From Verrucomicrobiia bacterium (GTDB lineage Bacteria > Verrucomicrobiota > Verrucomicrobiia > Limisphaerales > Fontisphaeraceae): 47,522 nucleotides of DNA. This document shows, piece by piece, positions 7,872 to 16,015 of this stretch. The stretch covers positions 1 to 47,522 of the forward strand of contig JAOAIT010000057.1 of assembly GCA_026414565.1 (NCBI GenBank), written 5' to 3'. Both the position numbers and the translations under genes were made by a program. The notes beneath the pieces were generated by a model that was not told the origin of the DNA, did no database searches, and worked only from the letters and a program-made list of their open reading frames with translations. Positions within the stretch are counted from its first letter, which is position 1, and each line of letters opens with the position of its first letter.

Positions 7872-9059
7872 GTGAACGAACGCGTGTTACTCGCAGGCCC
7901 CGCCTTCGCCGGTGGCTTGGCGCTGGAAAGCGAAGACCTTGGCCCTTCAGAAGCCTGGCAGGTGCAGGTGGCCCCCTCCGGCACGGCCGCCCTGGCCGCC
8001 TTGGAGCAGGCGGCCTTTGATGCGGTGGTGGTGGATGGCGCCATCGCCGAGGTGGATCCCCGCCAGCTCCTGCGCATCGCGGCGGAGCGCCACCCGGGCA
8101 GCGAGATTTTCCTCTGCGCGGATGTCAGCCCCGACACTGCCGAAGCCCCCCCCGTGGGCGAACGCTGGCAGCTCCTGGCCAAGCCCATTTCCGCCCCCGT
8201 CCTGAGCCGGGCTTTGAAACGGGCCTTCTCCTTCCGGACCTGGCTGCCCAGCCGGGCCGCGCGGGAGCTGTTGCACAGTGTCAACATTCTCCCCAGCCCG
8301 CCGGCCACCTACCTGAAGGTGCTGCGCGCCCTGGAGTCACCGGACAGCTCGCTCGATACCATCGGCCAGATCATCGCCCAGGACCCCGCCATGACGGCCA
8401 AGCTTCTGCAACTGGCCAACAGCGCCGCCTTTGGCCTCCAGCAGCAGGTGGCCGATCCCACCACCGCCGTCATGTATCTGGGCCTCGAAACCACCAAGGC
8501 CCTCATCCTCCTGGCCCATACCTTCTCCTATTTCGAAAAATTGCGCCCCGCCGATTTCTCGCTCGAAGTGCTCTGGAATCACAGCCTCATGACCGCCCAT
8601 GCCGCCCGCCAACTGGCCCGCGCCGAAAACCTCCGCGGCGAAGCCGCCGCCCCTTATTACACCAGCGGCCTGCTGCATGACCTGGGCAAATTGATTTACG
8701 CCGCCAATGTCCCCCTCAAGTTCAGCATGGCCATCCGCATGGCCCGCGATTACCAGCAACCCCTCTGGCAGATCGAAAAAAACCTCCTCGGCGCCTCCCA
8801 TGCCGAAATGGGCGCGGCCCTGCTGGCCATTTGGGGGCTGCCCACCGAAATTGTCGAAAGCGTCGCTTTTCATCATGAACCCTCCCGCAGCGAGCGCCCC
8901 GGCTTCACCCCCGTCGCCGCCGTCCATGTGGCCAATGCCCTGGTGCACGAAGGCGGGGCCGACTCCCAAGGCCTCCCCCCGGCCGAATTAGACCTCGATT
9001 TCCTGAAGGCGCGCGGATGGGAAGCGCGGGTGGATCTCTGGCGGCGCGCCGTCACCTGA
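7872..9059 (+). CDS. HDOD domain protein with N-terminal degenerate receiver domain
   Basis: 395 residues. Residues ~1-118 look like a response-regulator receiver fold: VVVDGAI puts a candidate phospho-acceptor at D55 and LLAKPIS a lysine at K104. The acidic pair normally near residues 8-10 is absent, so phosphorylation is doubtful. Residues ~135-335 are an HDOD domain (related to HD phosphohydrolases but usually without the metal-binding HD pair), with LPSPPATYLKVLRAL, DPAMTAKLLQLANSAAF and SGLLHDLGKLIYA. An HD pair is in fact still visible in LLHDLGK. HDOD proteins act in signalling, motility, stress and cyclic-nucleotide circuits. The start is the GTG at 7872; no strong ribosome-binding site is visible. 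It leads a rightward group with a methyltransferase and a glycosyltransferase. Confidence 0.9.
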   Translation: MNERVLLAGPAFAGGLALESEDLGPSEAWQVQVAPSGTAALAALEQAAFDAVVVDGAIAEVDPRQLLRIAAERHPGSEIFLCADVSPDTAEAPPVGERWQLLAKPISAPVLSRALKRAFSFRTWLPSRAARELLHSVNILPSPPATYLKVLRALESPDSSLDTIGQIIAQDPAMTAKLLQLANSAAFGLQQQVADPTTAVMYLGLETTKALILLAHTFSYFEKLRPADFSLEVLWNHSLMTAHAARQLARAENLRGEAAAPYYTSGLLHDLGKLIYAANVPLKFSMAIRMARDYQQPLWQIEKNLLGASHAEMGAALLAIWGLPTEIVESVAFHHEPSRSERPGFTPVAAVHVANALVHEGGADSQGLPPAELDLDFLKARGWEARVDLWRRAVT

Positions 9060-9085
9060 CCCCCCGGGCCGCGGCTGACATCCGC

Positions 9086-9823
9086 ATGAAGTGGTCCAGC
9101 TTCACCCCCGCCAATCTCAAGGAGAAAGCCCGCCAGGGCTGGCGCCGCTGGCTGGCCTGGCGTTACGCCCTGCCAGCCATTGAGCTGGCTGAGCTGGTGC
9201 CCCCCGACACCCCCGTTGCACCCCCCATCCTGGACCACATCTGCATGCCGCCCCATTATTACCGGCATGACCATGACGATTTCACTCCCCTGATGCAACT
9301 GGCCCGCGCCCGGCAGCCGGCCGTCATCGTCGAGCTGGGCACCGCCCACGGCAACACCACCGCCAACCTGTGCCGCAACTGTCCCCGGGCGCGCGTGCTC
9401 ACCGTCAACGCGCCCGTCGAGGAAATGACCGGCACCGTCACCACCTTCGGCCTGCGCCGCGAGGAAATCGGCTGCGTTTATCGCCAGCACGGTTTTGCGC
9501 CGCAGGTGACGCAAATTTACGCCAACACCCTCCACCTGGACCTGGCGCCCCACCTGGGCGGCCAGCAGGTGGATTTGGCCATCGTGGATGCCTGCCATGA
9601 CACCGAATACGTGCTCAACGACTTTCACAAACTGCGCCCGCATCTGGCGCCACACGGCCTGATTTTGCTGCACGACACCCACCCCAGCATGGAAGACCAT
9701 CTGCTGGGCAGTTACGTCGCCTGCCTCAAACTGCGGCAGCAGGGCTTTGATGTGCGCTGGCTGCGGCACACCTGGTGGGCCCTCTGGCAACCTCACTGGC
9801 CCGTGCCCCCTCTCCGCTCATGA
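9086..9823 (+). CDS. Class I SAM-dependent methyltransferase (Methyltransf_24-like)
   Basis: 245 residues. The SAM-binding glycine loop is VIVELGTAHGNTTANL. VDLAIVDACHDTEYVLNDF supplies the motif-III-like acidic strand, and LILLHDTHPSMEDH follows. This arrangement is typical of the methyltransferases often found with glycosyltransferases in polysaccharide clusters, so a sugar or surface-glycan substrate is likely but unproven. Start: the ATG at 9086, 26 bases after the HDOD stop. An upstream in-frame start at 9017 would overlap the HDOD coding end and adds a non-conserved segment. Its stop overlaps the next gene's ATG (ATGA at 9820-9823), indicating translational coupling with the glycosyltransferase. 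Confidence 0.85.
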   Translation: MKWSSFTPANLKEKARQGWRRWLAWRYALPAIELAELVPPDTPVAPPILDHICMPPHYYRHDHDDFTPLMQLARARQPAVIVELGTAHGNTTANLCRNCPRARVLTVNAPVEEMTGTVTTFGLRREEIGCVYRQHGFAPQVTQIYANTLHLDLAPHLGGQQVDLAIVDACHDTEYVLNDFHKLRPHLAPHGLILLHDTHPSMEDHLLGSYVACLKLRQQGFDVRWLRHTWWALWQPHWPVPPLRS

Positions 9824-11058
9824 GCGACCCCGCCCCCGCCCCTGAGAATCCGGCCCCCGCGGAGTCATGGGTGGCCGTGACCGCCTATTTCCCGCCCATC
9901 GTCGGCGGCTCGTCCACCGTGGCCGCCAATTTGATCTCCACCTTCCGCCCCGAAACCGTGCGGGTCATCAGCGAACGGCCTGCCACGCTGGGCGGACGCC
10001 ACAGCGCCGAGCCGCCCCCGGGGGTGGCCATCCGCCGTTTTGGCCTCCCCGCCGCCCTGCATCGCCTGCCGTTTGCCCGCTACTGGATTCGCTGGGGCCG
10101 CTACGGCCTGGTGCCCGCCGTGCGGCGCGCCGTGCTGGAGGCCGTCGCGGCGGGGGCCCAACGCATCGTGGCTTGGTATCCAAGCTGGCCTTTTCTCCTG
10201 GCCGCCGCCCAGGCAGCGCGCCTGACCCGTCGGCCCTGGTACACCTATCACATGGATGCTCCCGTGCCGTGGGAACAGGCCGTCTGGCCGGACCGCCATT
10301 TCCTGCGCCGCCGCCAACTGCCCCTCCTGCAGTCCGCCACCGGGCGCCTGGTAATCTCGGAGGCCCTCGCCGAGGATTTCACCCAACGCTTCGGCCTGTC
10401 CTCCACGGTCATCCGCCATGGTCTGGACCTGCGGCTTTATCCCCCCGCCGACCCGCCCCCCACGGCGGCCGACGGCCCGTTGCGCCTGGTCCACACCGGC
10501 GTGGTGGAGCATTTGCAATACGAAAGCCTGCGCCGCATCATTGACGCTGTGGCCCGCTGCCCCGAGCTGCGCGCCCAGGTCATCCTCAGCACGCCCAACC
10601 GCCGCGAAGATTTGGCCGCCTGCGGCCTGGCCCAGCCCCATGTGCAGATCGTGGCGCTGCCCACACCCGAGGTCCGCGCCTTGCAGCGCAGCGCCTCCGT
10701 GCTGCTCGCCGTGCTCCCCTTCTTCGGCACAGTGAAAGCGCTGGATTTAACGGCCTTCCCCACCAAATTGGTGGAATACATGGCCGCCGGCGTCCCCATC
10801 CTCGTGCACGCGCCGCCCGACAGCTTCCTGGCCCAACACGTGCGCCGCCATCATTATGCCTGGCTGGTGGACAAACCCGATGAAGCCGCCCTGCTGACGG
10901 CCTTGAAGGCCCTCCAGGCCGATGTGCCCCTCCGCCGCCGGCTGGCGCAGCGTGCCCGGCAGACGGCGGAGGAGCTTTACGCCCTCCCCCGCGTGGCGCA
11001 AGCCTTTGCACAGGCGTGCGGCCTGGCGCAAACCGCCCTGAAGCCCGACTTCCGTTGA
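9820..11058 (+). CDS. GT4-family glycosyltransferase
   Basis: 412 residues with the GT-B fold of family 4 (GT1_Glycos_transf) enzymes. The N-terminal acceptor domain opens with VAVTAYFPPIVGGSSTVAANL. The C-terminal nucleotide-sugar domain has RLVHTGVVEH and the diagnostic FPTKLVEYMAAGVPILV at residues ~320-337 (the E-x7-E-like loop is reduced). It probably transfers a sugar to a surface glycan or lipid carrier at the inner face of the membrane. The start is fixed by the ATGA overlap with the upstream methyltransferase. An upstream in-frame GTG at 9775 is less likely. Acceptor and donor cannot be inferred. Confidence 0.88.
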   Translation: MSDPAPAPENPAPAESWVAVTAYFPPIVGGSSTVAANLISTFRPETVRVISERPATLGGRHSAEPPPGVAIRRFGLPAALHRLPFARYWIRWGRYGLVPAVRRAVLEAVAAGAQRIVAWYPSWPFLLAAAQAARLTRRPWYTYHMDAPVPWEQAVWPDRHFLRRRQLPLLQSATGRLVISEALAEDFTQRFGLSSTVIRHGLDLRLYPPADPPPTAADGPLRLVHTGVVEHLQYESLRRIIDAVARCPELRAQVILSTPNRREDLAACGLAQPHVQIVALPTPEVRALQRSASVLLAVLPFFGTVKALDLTAFPTKLVEYMAAGVPILVHAPPDSFLAQHVRRHHYAWLVDKPDEAALLTALKALQADVPLRRRLAQRARQTAEELYALPRVAQAFAQACGLAQTALKPDFR

Positions 11059-11097
11059 CGCCGCCCCCGCCCCGCGGCGGCCGCTTCCATCTTTCTC

Positions 11098-11126
11098 TTT
11101 ATGGGCGCGGGCGGGCGGCGCATAAT
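11098..11126 (+). promoter_or_regulatory. Candidate promoter, probable leaderless transcript
   Basis: TTTATG (-35-like, 11098-11103) and CATAAT (-10, 11121-11126) are 17 bases apart. The ATG at 11134 is only 7 bases beyond the -10 box, so the expected transcription start falls on or beside the start codon. This argues against the upstream ATG at 11101, which would lie inside the promoter. Confidence 0.45.
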
Positions 11127-11133
11127 TCACTCC

Positions 11134-12348
11134 ATGCGCGGCGAAGATGCGGCGGATCAATTCTGGCAACACGCAGCGCGCTGTCTGCGCGCAGGCACCC
11201 TGGTGCGCCTCCGGCTCTCCTCCCCCCGCCCCTCGCCGCCCCAGCCCGACACCTTGAAAGCCGTCCTCGCCCGCCCCGTGCAGCTCAAGGCAGGCCTGCG
11301 CCTTTCCGTAACCCGCCAGTATCCCACCCGCGACGAGGTGAAAAACTACGAGCCGGAGGAGGGGCTGCGCCAACTGCAGGCTTTGCTGCCCCAGTTTCAA
11401 TCGGGTTATTTATCCTCCGCGCAGGGCGACTGGCAATGGCAGCACGGGGAACAGGGCGGCCGCCTCATCGCCCACCCTCCCCGCCTCACCGGCAACCTCT
11501 CCCTCCGGCATGACCACGAGAAATCCCACTGGCTCGACGCCACGGCGCAGGACTGGCTGCACGGGCTGGGCATCACGACCGCCGAGGGCCACGTGGCCGC
11601 CCGGCAGGCCGATAAACACCGCCAGGTGGCCCGGTACGTCGAAATCATGGCCCACCTGGCCCGCGCCGCCGGCTGGGGGCCGCCCGCAGCACCCATGCCG
11701 CTCACGTTGGCCGACATGGGCTGCGGCAAGGGCTATCTCACCTTCGGCATCTGGCACCTCTTCCGGCGCCGCTGGCAATGGCCCGTCACCGTCCTCGGCC
11801 TGGAGCAACGCCCGGAACTGGTGGAACACAACCGCCGCCTGGCCCGGCAAATCGGCGCCGAAGGGCTGGATTTTCGCGCCGGTACCATCGCGGCGACCCC
11901 CCTGCCCCGGCTGGATGTGCTGCTGGCCCTGCACGCCTGCGACACCGCCACCGATGACGCCCTGCTCCAGGGCATCCGGGCGGGCGCGCGCCTGGTGGTG
12001 GTGGCCCCCTGTTGCCATAAACAACTGCGGCCCCAGCTCGGCAAACCTGCGCCCCTGGCCCCCCTGCTGCGGCATGGGCTGCTGGCCGGGCGTTTTGCCG
12101 AATGGCTGACCGACGGCCTCCGCACCCTTTACCTCGAATGGGCCGGCTATCAAACCCGCGTGGTGGAGTTTGTGCCCTCCGAACACACTCCCCGCAACCT
12201 CATGCTCGCCGGCGTGCGGCGGCATCCCCCCTTCAGCCGACCGGCCCTCCGCGAGCAAATCGTGGCCTTGAAAACCTTTTGCGGCATCCAGCATCACGCC
12301 CTGGACGCCCTCCTGGATGGCCCGGCCGATTCCTCTCCCGCCTCGTGA
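11134..12348 (+). CDS. SAM-dependent methyltransferase, Methyltransf_32-like
   Basis: 404 residues. The N-terminal ~170 residues are a family-specific region (YPTRDEVKNYEPEEGL, LRHDHEKSHWLD). The linker KHRQVARYVEIM precedes the Rossmann methyltransferase core with motif I ADMGCGKGYLTFGIW (bases ~11710-11750). LHACDTATDDALL and VVAPCCHKQL follow, the latter matching the conserved HACgtaTD and PCC elements of the GSTCD/METTL25-like group (PF13679). The N-terminal part resembles uncharacterised bacterial proteins of this type. RNA or protein methylation is possible; the substrate is unknown. The start at 11134 was chosen because a promoter-like element ends at 11126. It stands alone between the glycosyltransferase and the ArsR gene, all on the plus strand. 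Confidence 0.82.
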   Translation: MRGEDAADQFWQHAARCLRAGTLVRLRLSSPRPSPPQPDTLKAVLARPVQLKAGLRLSVTRQYPTRDEVKNYEPEEGLRQLQALLPQFQSGYLSSAQGDWQWQHGEQGGRLIAHPPRLTGNLSLRHDHEKSHWLDATAQDWLHGLGITTAEGHVAARQADKHRQVARYVEIMAHLARAAGWGPPAAPMPLTLADMGCGKGYLTFGIWHLFRRRWQWPVTVLGLEQRPELVEHNRRLARQIGAEGLDFRAGTIAATPLPRLDVLLALHACDTATDDALLQGIRAGARLVVVAPCCHKQLRPQLGKPAPLAPLLRHGLLAGRFAEWLTDGLRTLYLEWAGYQTRVVEFVPSEHTPRNLMLAGVRRHPPFSRPALREQIVALKTFCGIQHHALDALLDGPADSSPAS

Positions 12349-12402
12349 GCCTCCAGCCGCCGCCGGGCCGGCCCCACTGCCCCTCGGCGAAGGCTTTGGA
12401 TT

Positions 12403-12439
12403 ACTATAAGAAAAAGTTGTGGGTAACTATAAGAAATAG
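12403..12439 (+). repeat. Direct repeat pair upstream of the ArsR promoter
   Basis: ACTATAAGAAAAAG (12403-12416) and ACTATAAGAAATAG (12426-12439) match at 13 of 14 positions and are offset by 23 bases, about two helical turns. They sit in an AT-rich island immediately before a promoter-like element. The likely role is a regulator-binding site for the adjacent ArsR protein or another factor; this is inference. Confidence 0.55.
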
Positions 12440-12440
12440 C

Positions 12441-12468
12441 GTGACAAATAACCCCATTACATTAGATT
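12441..12468 (+). promoter_or_regulatory. Candidate promoter for the ArsR gene
   Basis: GTGACA (-35, 12441-12446) and TAGATT (-10, 12463-12468) are 16 bases apart, directly downstream of the repeat pair. The ATG is 16 bases after the -10 box, so the leader would be very short. Sequence match only. Confidence 0.4.
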
Positions 12469-12484
12469 TGTTGAACTCGCTAAC

Positions 12485-12814
12485 ATGATGACGCCGTTGG
12501 CGCGACAAATCCAGGCCGACTTCAAACGTAACGAAGCGACCTGCCAGAAGGCGCTGACCTTGTTGCACCTGCTCTCCAACAAGGCCCGTTTTCGCATCGT
12601 TTGTGTGCTGGCCCGCGGCGAGTTTTGCGTGCACGAAATCTGCGAGATCGTCGGCGGCTGCAACCTCTCCAACATCTCCCAGCAGCTCAAAATGCTCACC
12701 CTGGCCGGCATCATCAAAAAACGCCGGGACCAGCGCCGCATCCTTTATTCCCTGAAAGACCCGCGGATCGCGCAGCTCGTCGAATTCCTGCGCCAGATGC
12801 TCGAGGCCAAATAA
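12485..12814 (+). CDS. ArsR-family winged-helix transcriptional regulator
   Basis: 109 residues covering a complete ArsR/SmtB winged helix. ALTLLHLLSNKARFRIVCVL is the core helix pair. CNLSNISQQLKMLTLAGII is the recognition helix, and RRDQRRILYSL the beta-wing. Cysteines cluster at GEFCVHEICEIVGGC, the alpha3 region where metal-sensing members place their thiols. However, the exact ELCVCDL motif is absent, so sensing of metal(loid), thiol oxidation or sulfide are all open. The protein would act as a dimeric repressor released by its inducer. No transporter or reductase gene lies next to it. The only obvious target is its own AT-rich upstream region with the direct repeats at 12403-12439. It is convergent with the NDK-like gene. 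Confidence 0.9.
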   Translation: MMTPLARQIQADFKRNEATCQKALTLLHLLSNKARFRIVCVLARGEFCVHEICEIVGGCNLSNISQQLKMLTLAGIIKKRRDQRRILYSLKDPRIAQLVEFLRQMLEAK

Positions 12815-12834
12815 CGCCCCCGCCCCGCCGCGCC

Positions 12835-14019
12835 TCAGGCGCCGACGCCGCCCACCGGCCCCAGAAACTCCTCCACCACCTGCCGGAATTGATTGTCGCC
12901 GGGCTTGACAATGCCCATTTCCCGCCGGGCGTTCTCCGGGGAATCGCTGGCATGGGCCGCATTGACCATGATGGTGGAGCCAAACTCGCGCCGGATCGAA
13001 CCGGGCGGCGCCTTGGAGGGATCCGTGGGGCCGAGCACGTCGCGAATCTTCGCCACCGCATTGATCCCCTCATACACCAGCGCAATGCACTTCTCCGTGC
13101 CCGGCTGATGCCGCAGGGTCACATCACACTCGCCCGGCGCGCGCCCCGCCATGAAACGAACAATCGCGTCAAACTGGCTGTCCCCGTACACCGGCCCCAG
13201 CAGCTCGCCCAACTGGGTGGTGACCTCGGGGGAAAGGTGGAATTCAAACTCCTTTTCCAGCACGGCCTTCGCCCGGCCGGCCACCATCCCCTTGAGCTTT
13301 TGGCGCAGCACCTCGCGCACCGGCCCGTAAAACTCGCACGCCTCGGCCACGCTCATCCGGTGCACCTTGATGGCCACAATGTAAAGGCCCGTGCGGCTGA
13401 AATAATCTATCATGTTCCCCGGCCGCCCCGTGGGGAAACGGAAGTTCTCCGGCTTGATGAGCACCAGCGTCTTCTCCGGCGTCTGCCCCGCCGGATATTC
13501 AATCACGTTCTCCAGCAACCCCCCGTCGCGATCCGAGTACTGGCCCCACAGGCGCAAATCCCGCACCGCAATCTCCGGCGTGGGCGCCGCCAGCACCGCC
13601 GGCTCAAAATATCGCAGCGTGCCGTCTTCGTTCAGCAGCACATCCCCATAGGTATCCCGGATGGTCTCGCCCATCGTCCGATTCGGATTGAGCGTCCCCA
13701 CCACCTGATACACCTTGCGCACCGCGTCCTCGCCCCGGAACAGCAACATCATCACCCGGCGCCGCCGCCCGCGCGGATCCGGCCCCACATGCGTCAACAG
13801 GTAATCCCGAATCCACTCCTCCACCCGGCGATCCGCCGGATTGGAGGCGCAAACCACCGTCTGCGCATAAGCCTCCACCAGCTCGCGGCTGGGGGCAAAC
13901 ATCCGCGCCGCCGCCAGCTCCAGCCCGGTGCGGGCCAGCAGCCGGGCTAAAATGCCGCCCGTGCGCGATTTATACAGAGAATAAGGTGTTATGATAACAT
14001 GAGCCAGTTGTTCAGCCAT
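12835..14019 (-). CDS. Double nucleoside-diphosphate-kinase domain protein
   Basis: 394 residues, against ~140-150 for ordinary Ndk. Two NDK-like halves are recognisable. The C-terminal half (~183-375) has the substrate lysine in VLIKPEN (K189), GPTDPSKAPPGSIRREFG, and the catalytic histidine H356 in NAAHASDSPENARREM. It carries an extra ~40-residue helical insertion after residue ~230. The N-terminal half (~5-140) keeps the fold signature TGGILARLLARTG and GTLNPNRTMGETIRDTYGD. It has IITPYS in place of the lysine strand and no NxxHxSD motif, so it is probably catalytically dead. Canonical reaction: ATP + NDP to ADP + NTP through phospho-His. The second half may still do this, with the first half structural or regulatory. 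It starts at an ATG after an AT-rich leader and is followed by a convergent ArsR gene. Confidence 0.88.
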   Translation of the reverse strand: MAEQLAHVIITPYSLYKSRTGGILARLLARTGLELAAARMFAPSRELVEAYAQTVVCASNPADRRVEEWIRDYLLTHVGPDPRGRRRRVMMLLFRGEDAVRKVYQVVGTLNPNRTMGETIRDTYGDVLLNEDGTLRYFEPAVLAAPTPEIAVRDLRLWGQYSDRDGGLLENVIEYPAGQTPEKTLVLIKPENFRFPTGRPGNMIDYFSRTGLYIVAIKVHRMSVAEACEFYGPVREVLRQKLKGMVAGRAKAVLEKEFEFHLSPEVTTQLGELLGPVYGDSQFDAIVRFMAGRAPGECDVTLRHQPGTEKCIALVYEGINAVAKIRDVLGPTDPSKAPPGSIRREFGSTIMVNAAHASDSPENARREMGIVKPGDNQFRQVVEEFLGPVGGVGA

Positions 14020-14097
14020 AAAATTGCCAGGTTAAATGTTCCAATAAAAAAATCAGGCCCCGCATCTTTGCCAGCCCGCTGAAATGTGCGAAATCTC

Positions 14098-14301
14098 TCA
14101 GGCAGAGGGGCTTGCCGGGGGCGACTCCGCGGCGGCGGCATCGGAAGCGATGGCGGACTTGCCGCCTAAAATCTTGAACATGACCACGCCGCACGTAGGG
14201 CATTTGCCTTTGATTGCCTTGCGCCCGTTCTTCATCGTCTCTTCCACCGCATTGGCAATCTCTTTCTTGGCCTTGCACTTTACGCAATATCCCTCGGGCA
14301 T
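14098..14301 (-). CDS. DUF5679 zinc-ribbon small protein
   Basis: 67 residues. Two cysteine knuckles, YCVKCKAKKEI at the N-terminus and GKCPTCGVVMFKI at ~33-46, make a small zinc ribbon matching the DUF5679 pattern (CVKCK...KNGR.A.KG.CP.CG.K.FK). The C-terminal ~20 residues are low-complexity Ala/Ser/Pro. The function is unknown; in some bacteria such domains accompany topoisomerase or nucleic-acid-binding proteins. A very good ribosome-binding site (AAAGGA, six bases before the ATG) supports the start. It lies just upstream of the NDK gene on the same strand, with a 78-base gap. Confidence 0.88.
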   Translation of the reverse strand: MPEGYCVKCKAKKEIANAVEETMKNGRKAIKGKCPTCGVVMFKILGGKSAIASDAAAAESPPASPSA

Positions 14302-14500
14302 AGAAATCCTTTCCCGGCGCCGCCAGACGCCGTTCTCATCACACCCAATTATCCAAAATCAAAGCTGGGATTAGTCTAAAAGGGGGGATTTGGGCCGTCA
14401 ACGGCGAAAAAACCGCCCCGCCGCTCCCGCCTTCGCCCTCAAAAGCGCTCCCGTCCCCCCGTCCCGGCAAAAAAACTTCCCCCCCCGGAAACCCGCCCTC

Positions 14501-15943
14501 TCATTCCCGCGACAAGGTGGACAGGACGGCGCACAGCAACAGAAACAAGAATAAAACAGAATGCACCTGCAACGGGAAATCATAAAAGGCATGCAGCAAA
14601 CACCCCCCCACCGCGCAATACAACAGCCAGACAAAATACCGGTCCACCCGGATGCCGCCGGGCGCCTGCCAGCGCACCAGGCAAACCCCCAGCGCCCCCA
14701 GAATCAAGAAAAAGCCCGCCCACCCAAAGGTGATGCGCGTCTCCAGCCAGTCATTATGAAGCTGCGCCGGGTAGTATTCCTCATAGGACTTGCGGTAAAG
14801 TTGAAACAAATTCTTGAAGCTGCCCGGCCCGCTCCCAAACACCGGATGATCCGCCGCCATCCGCCGGGCCGTGTCAAACGTGGCCTCGCGCGTGTAATAC
14901 CCCTCGCTGATGATCTCCATCCGCGGCCCCAGCTCCTCCCATCCCAGCAACAGCCCCCCGCCCAGCACCAGCGCAAACAGGCCAAAAATCCCCAGTTTCA
15001 ATCCCCAACCGCGCTGCCACTGGGCCAGCCACAGGATCACCACCGCCAGCACGCTCAACGCCAGCATGACCAGCGCCCCGCCCCGGCTGGTGGAAACCAC
15101 CGGGCAGATGCCCATCAACAGCACACAGGATAGCAGCAAATTGTGCCGCCGGGTTCGCGCCCCCAGCGGCGCCTGCAAATTCACCCGATGATAGCTCCAC
15201 CACAAGGCCAGCGCCGCCGGCCACGCCAGATTGAAGTATTGCGCGGCGTTGCTCCGATACGCATACGGGCCAAAAAAGGTTTCAATGTCCTTGTTCACCG
15301 TCGGCTCCACCAGCCAGAGCAGCTTGGGCGTGCCATCCACCCGCTGCACAATGCTGACCAGCGCCAGCACCGCGCCGTTGAGGCTCACCACCCACAACAA
15401 CCGCCGCAACCGGGGCGGCAGCAACCCCGCCGACGGCGCGCCGGCGCTTAGAAAACGCTCGGACGCAAAGCCCTCCTCCTGCCCGTTGAGCAGCCAGCGC
15501 CGCGCCGCCCAAAAGGCCAGCGCCAGCCCCAGATACATGCGAAAATAGGCCCAACTGGCCTCAGCATCATAACTATGCGGCAGCCACGGGATGATGCGAT
15601 GGTAATCAAACGTCCAGTCCGCCGGCCGGTAGGTGGCCCGGGCATTCCAGGCGCTGACCCAGCAATACAGCAGGATCAAGACGGTCAATATCCCCAACGC
15701 CCAATCCAGAATCTTGCCGGCATCCCAGCCCGGCCGCGGCATGTACTCCCCCAAAGCCCGGCTCAACAACCACCGCAGCCCCGTCAGCCCGCCCAGCGTA
15801 TAGCCGGTCACGGTCATGACTTGAATGGACCATTCCTGGGTGGTGCCAAAAGCCCACGGCCCGAAAACAATCATGAAATAAAGCCCCACCTCGATCAGGG
15901 CATCGAGCCAGTAGAGGACACTCATCCGTTGGTCGCCCGGCAT
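14501..15943 (-). CDS. O-antigen ligase (Wzy/WaaL) family membrane protein
   Basis: 480 residues with about 10-12 hydrophobic helices: for example LIEVGLYFMIVFGPWAFG near the start, and LFLFLLLCAVLSTLS at the end. The PF04932-type core contains STSRGGALVMLALSVLAVV (~residue 285). A large periplasmic loop follows with AADHPVFGSGPGSFKNLF and the LHNDWLE motif characteristic of O-antigen ligase/polymerase proteins. Such enzymes join or polymerise undecaprenyl-linked glycans at the outer face of the inner membrane. The genes upstream on the same strand are the two receiver-MBL fusions; the sugar transferase and exosortase are a little further on, which supports a role in exopolysaccharide. A second in-frame ATG at 15925 is an equally good start. 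Whether it acts as ligase or polymerase cannot be decided from sequence. Confidence 0.88.
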   Translation of the reverse strand: MPGDQRMSVLYWLDALIEVGLYFMIVFGPWAFGTTQEWSIQVMTVTGYTLGGLTGLRWLLSRALGEYMPRPGWDAGKILDWALGILTVLILLYCWVSAWNARATYRPADWTFDYHRIIPWLPHSYDAEASWAYFRMYLGLALAFWAARRWLLNGQEEGFASERFLSAGAPSAGLLPPRLRRLLWVVSLNGAVLALVSIVQRVDGTPKLLWLVEPTVNKDIETFFGPYAYRSNAAQYFNLAWPAALALWWSYHRVNLQAPLGARTRRHNLLLSCVLLMGICPVVSTSRGGALVMLALSVLAVVILWLAQWQRGWGLKLGIFGLFALVLGGGLLLGWEELGPRMEIISEGYYTREATFDTARRMAADHPVFGSGPGSFKNLFQLYRKSYEEYYPAQLHNDWLETRITFGWAGFFLILGALGVCLVRWQAPGGIRVDRYFVWLLYCAVGGCLLHAFYDFPLQVHSVLFLFLLLCAVLSTLSRE

Positions 15944-16015
15944 GGACGCGGCGCACTCTAGCCGGAAATGCGGCAGATGAAAATAAAAAACCCCTGCACC
16001 CCCGCCTTCCCCCCG

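Noticed and set aside
11101-11133. Upstream ATG for the Methyltransf_32-like protein
   Set aside because: It falls inside the promoter-like element and adds residues of no visible conservation.
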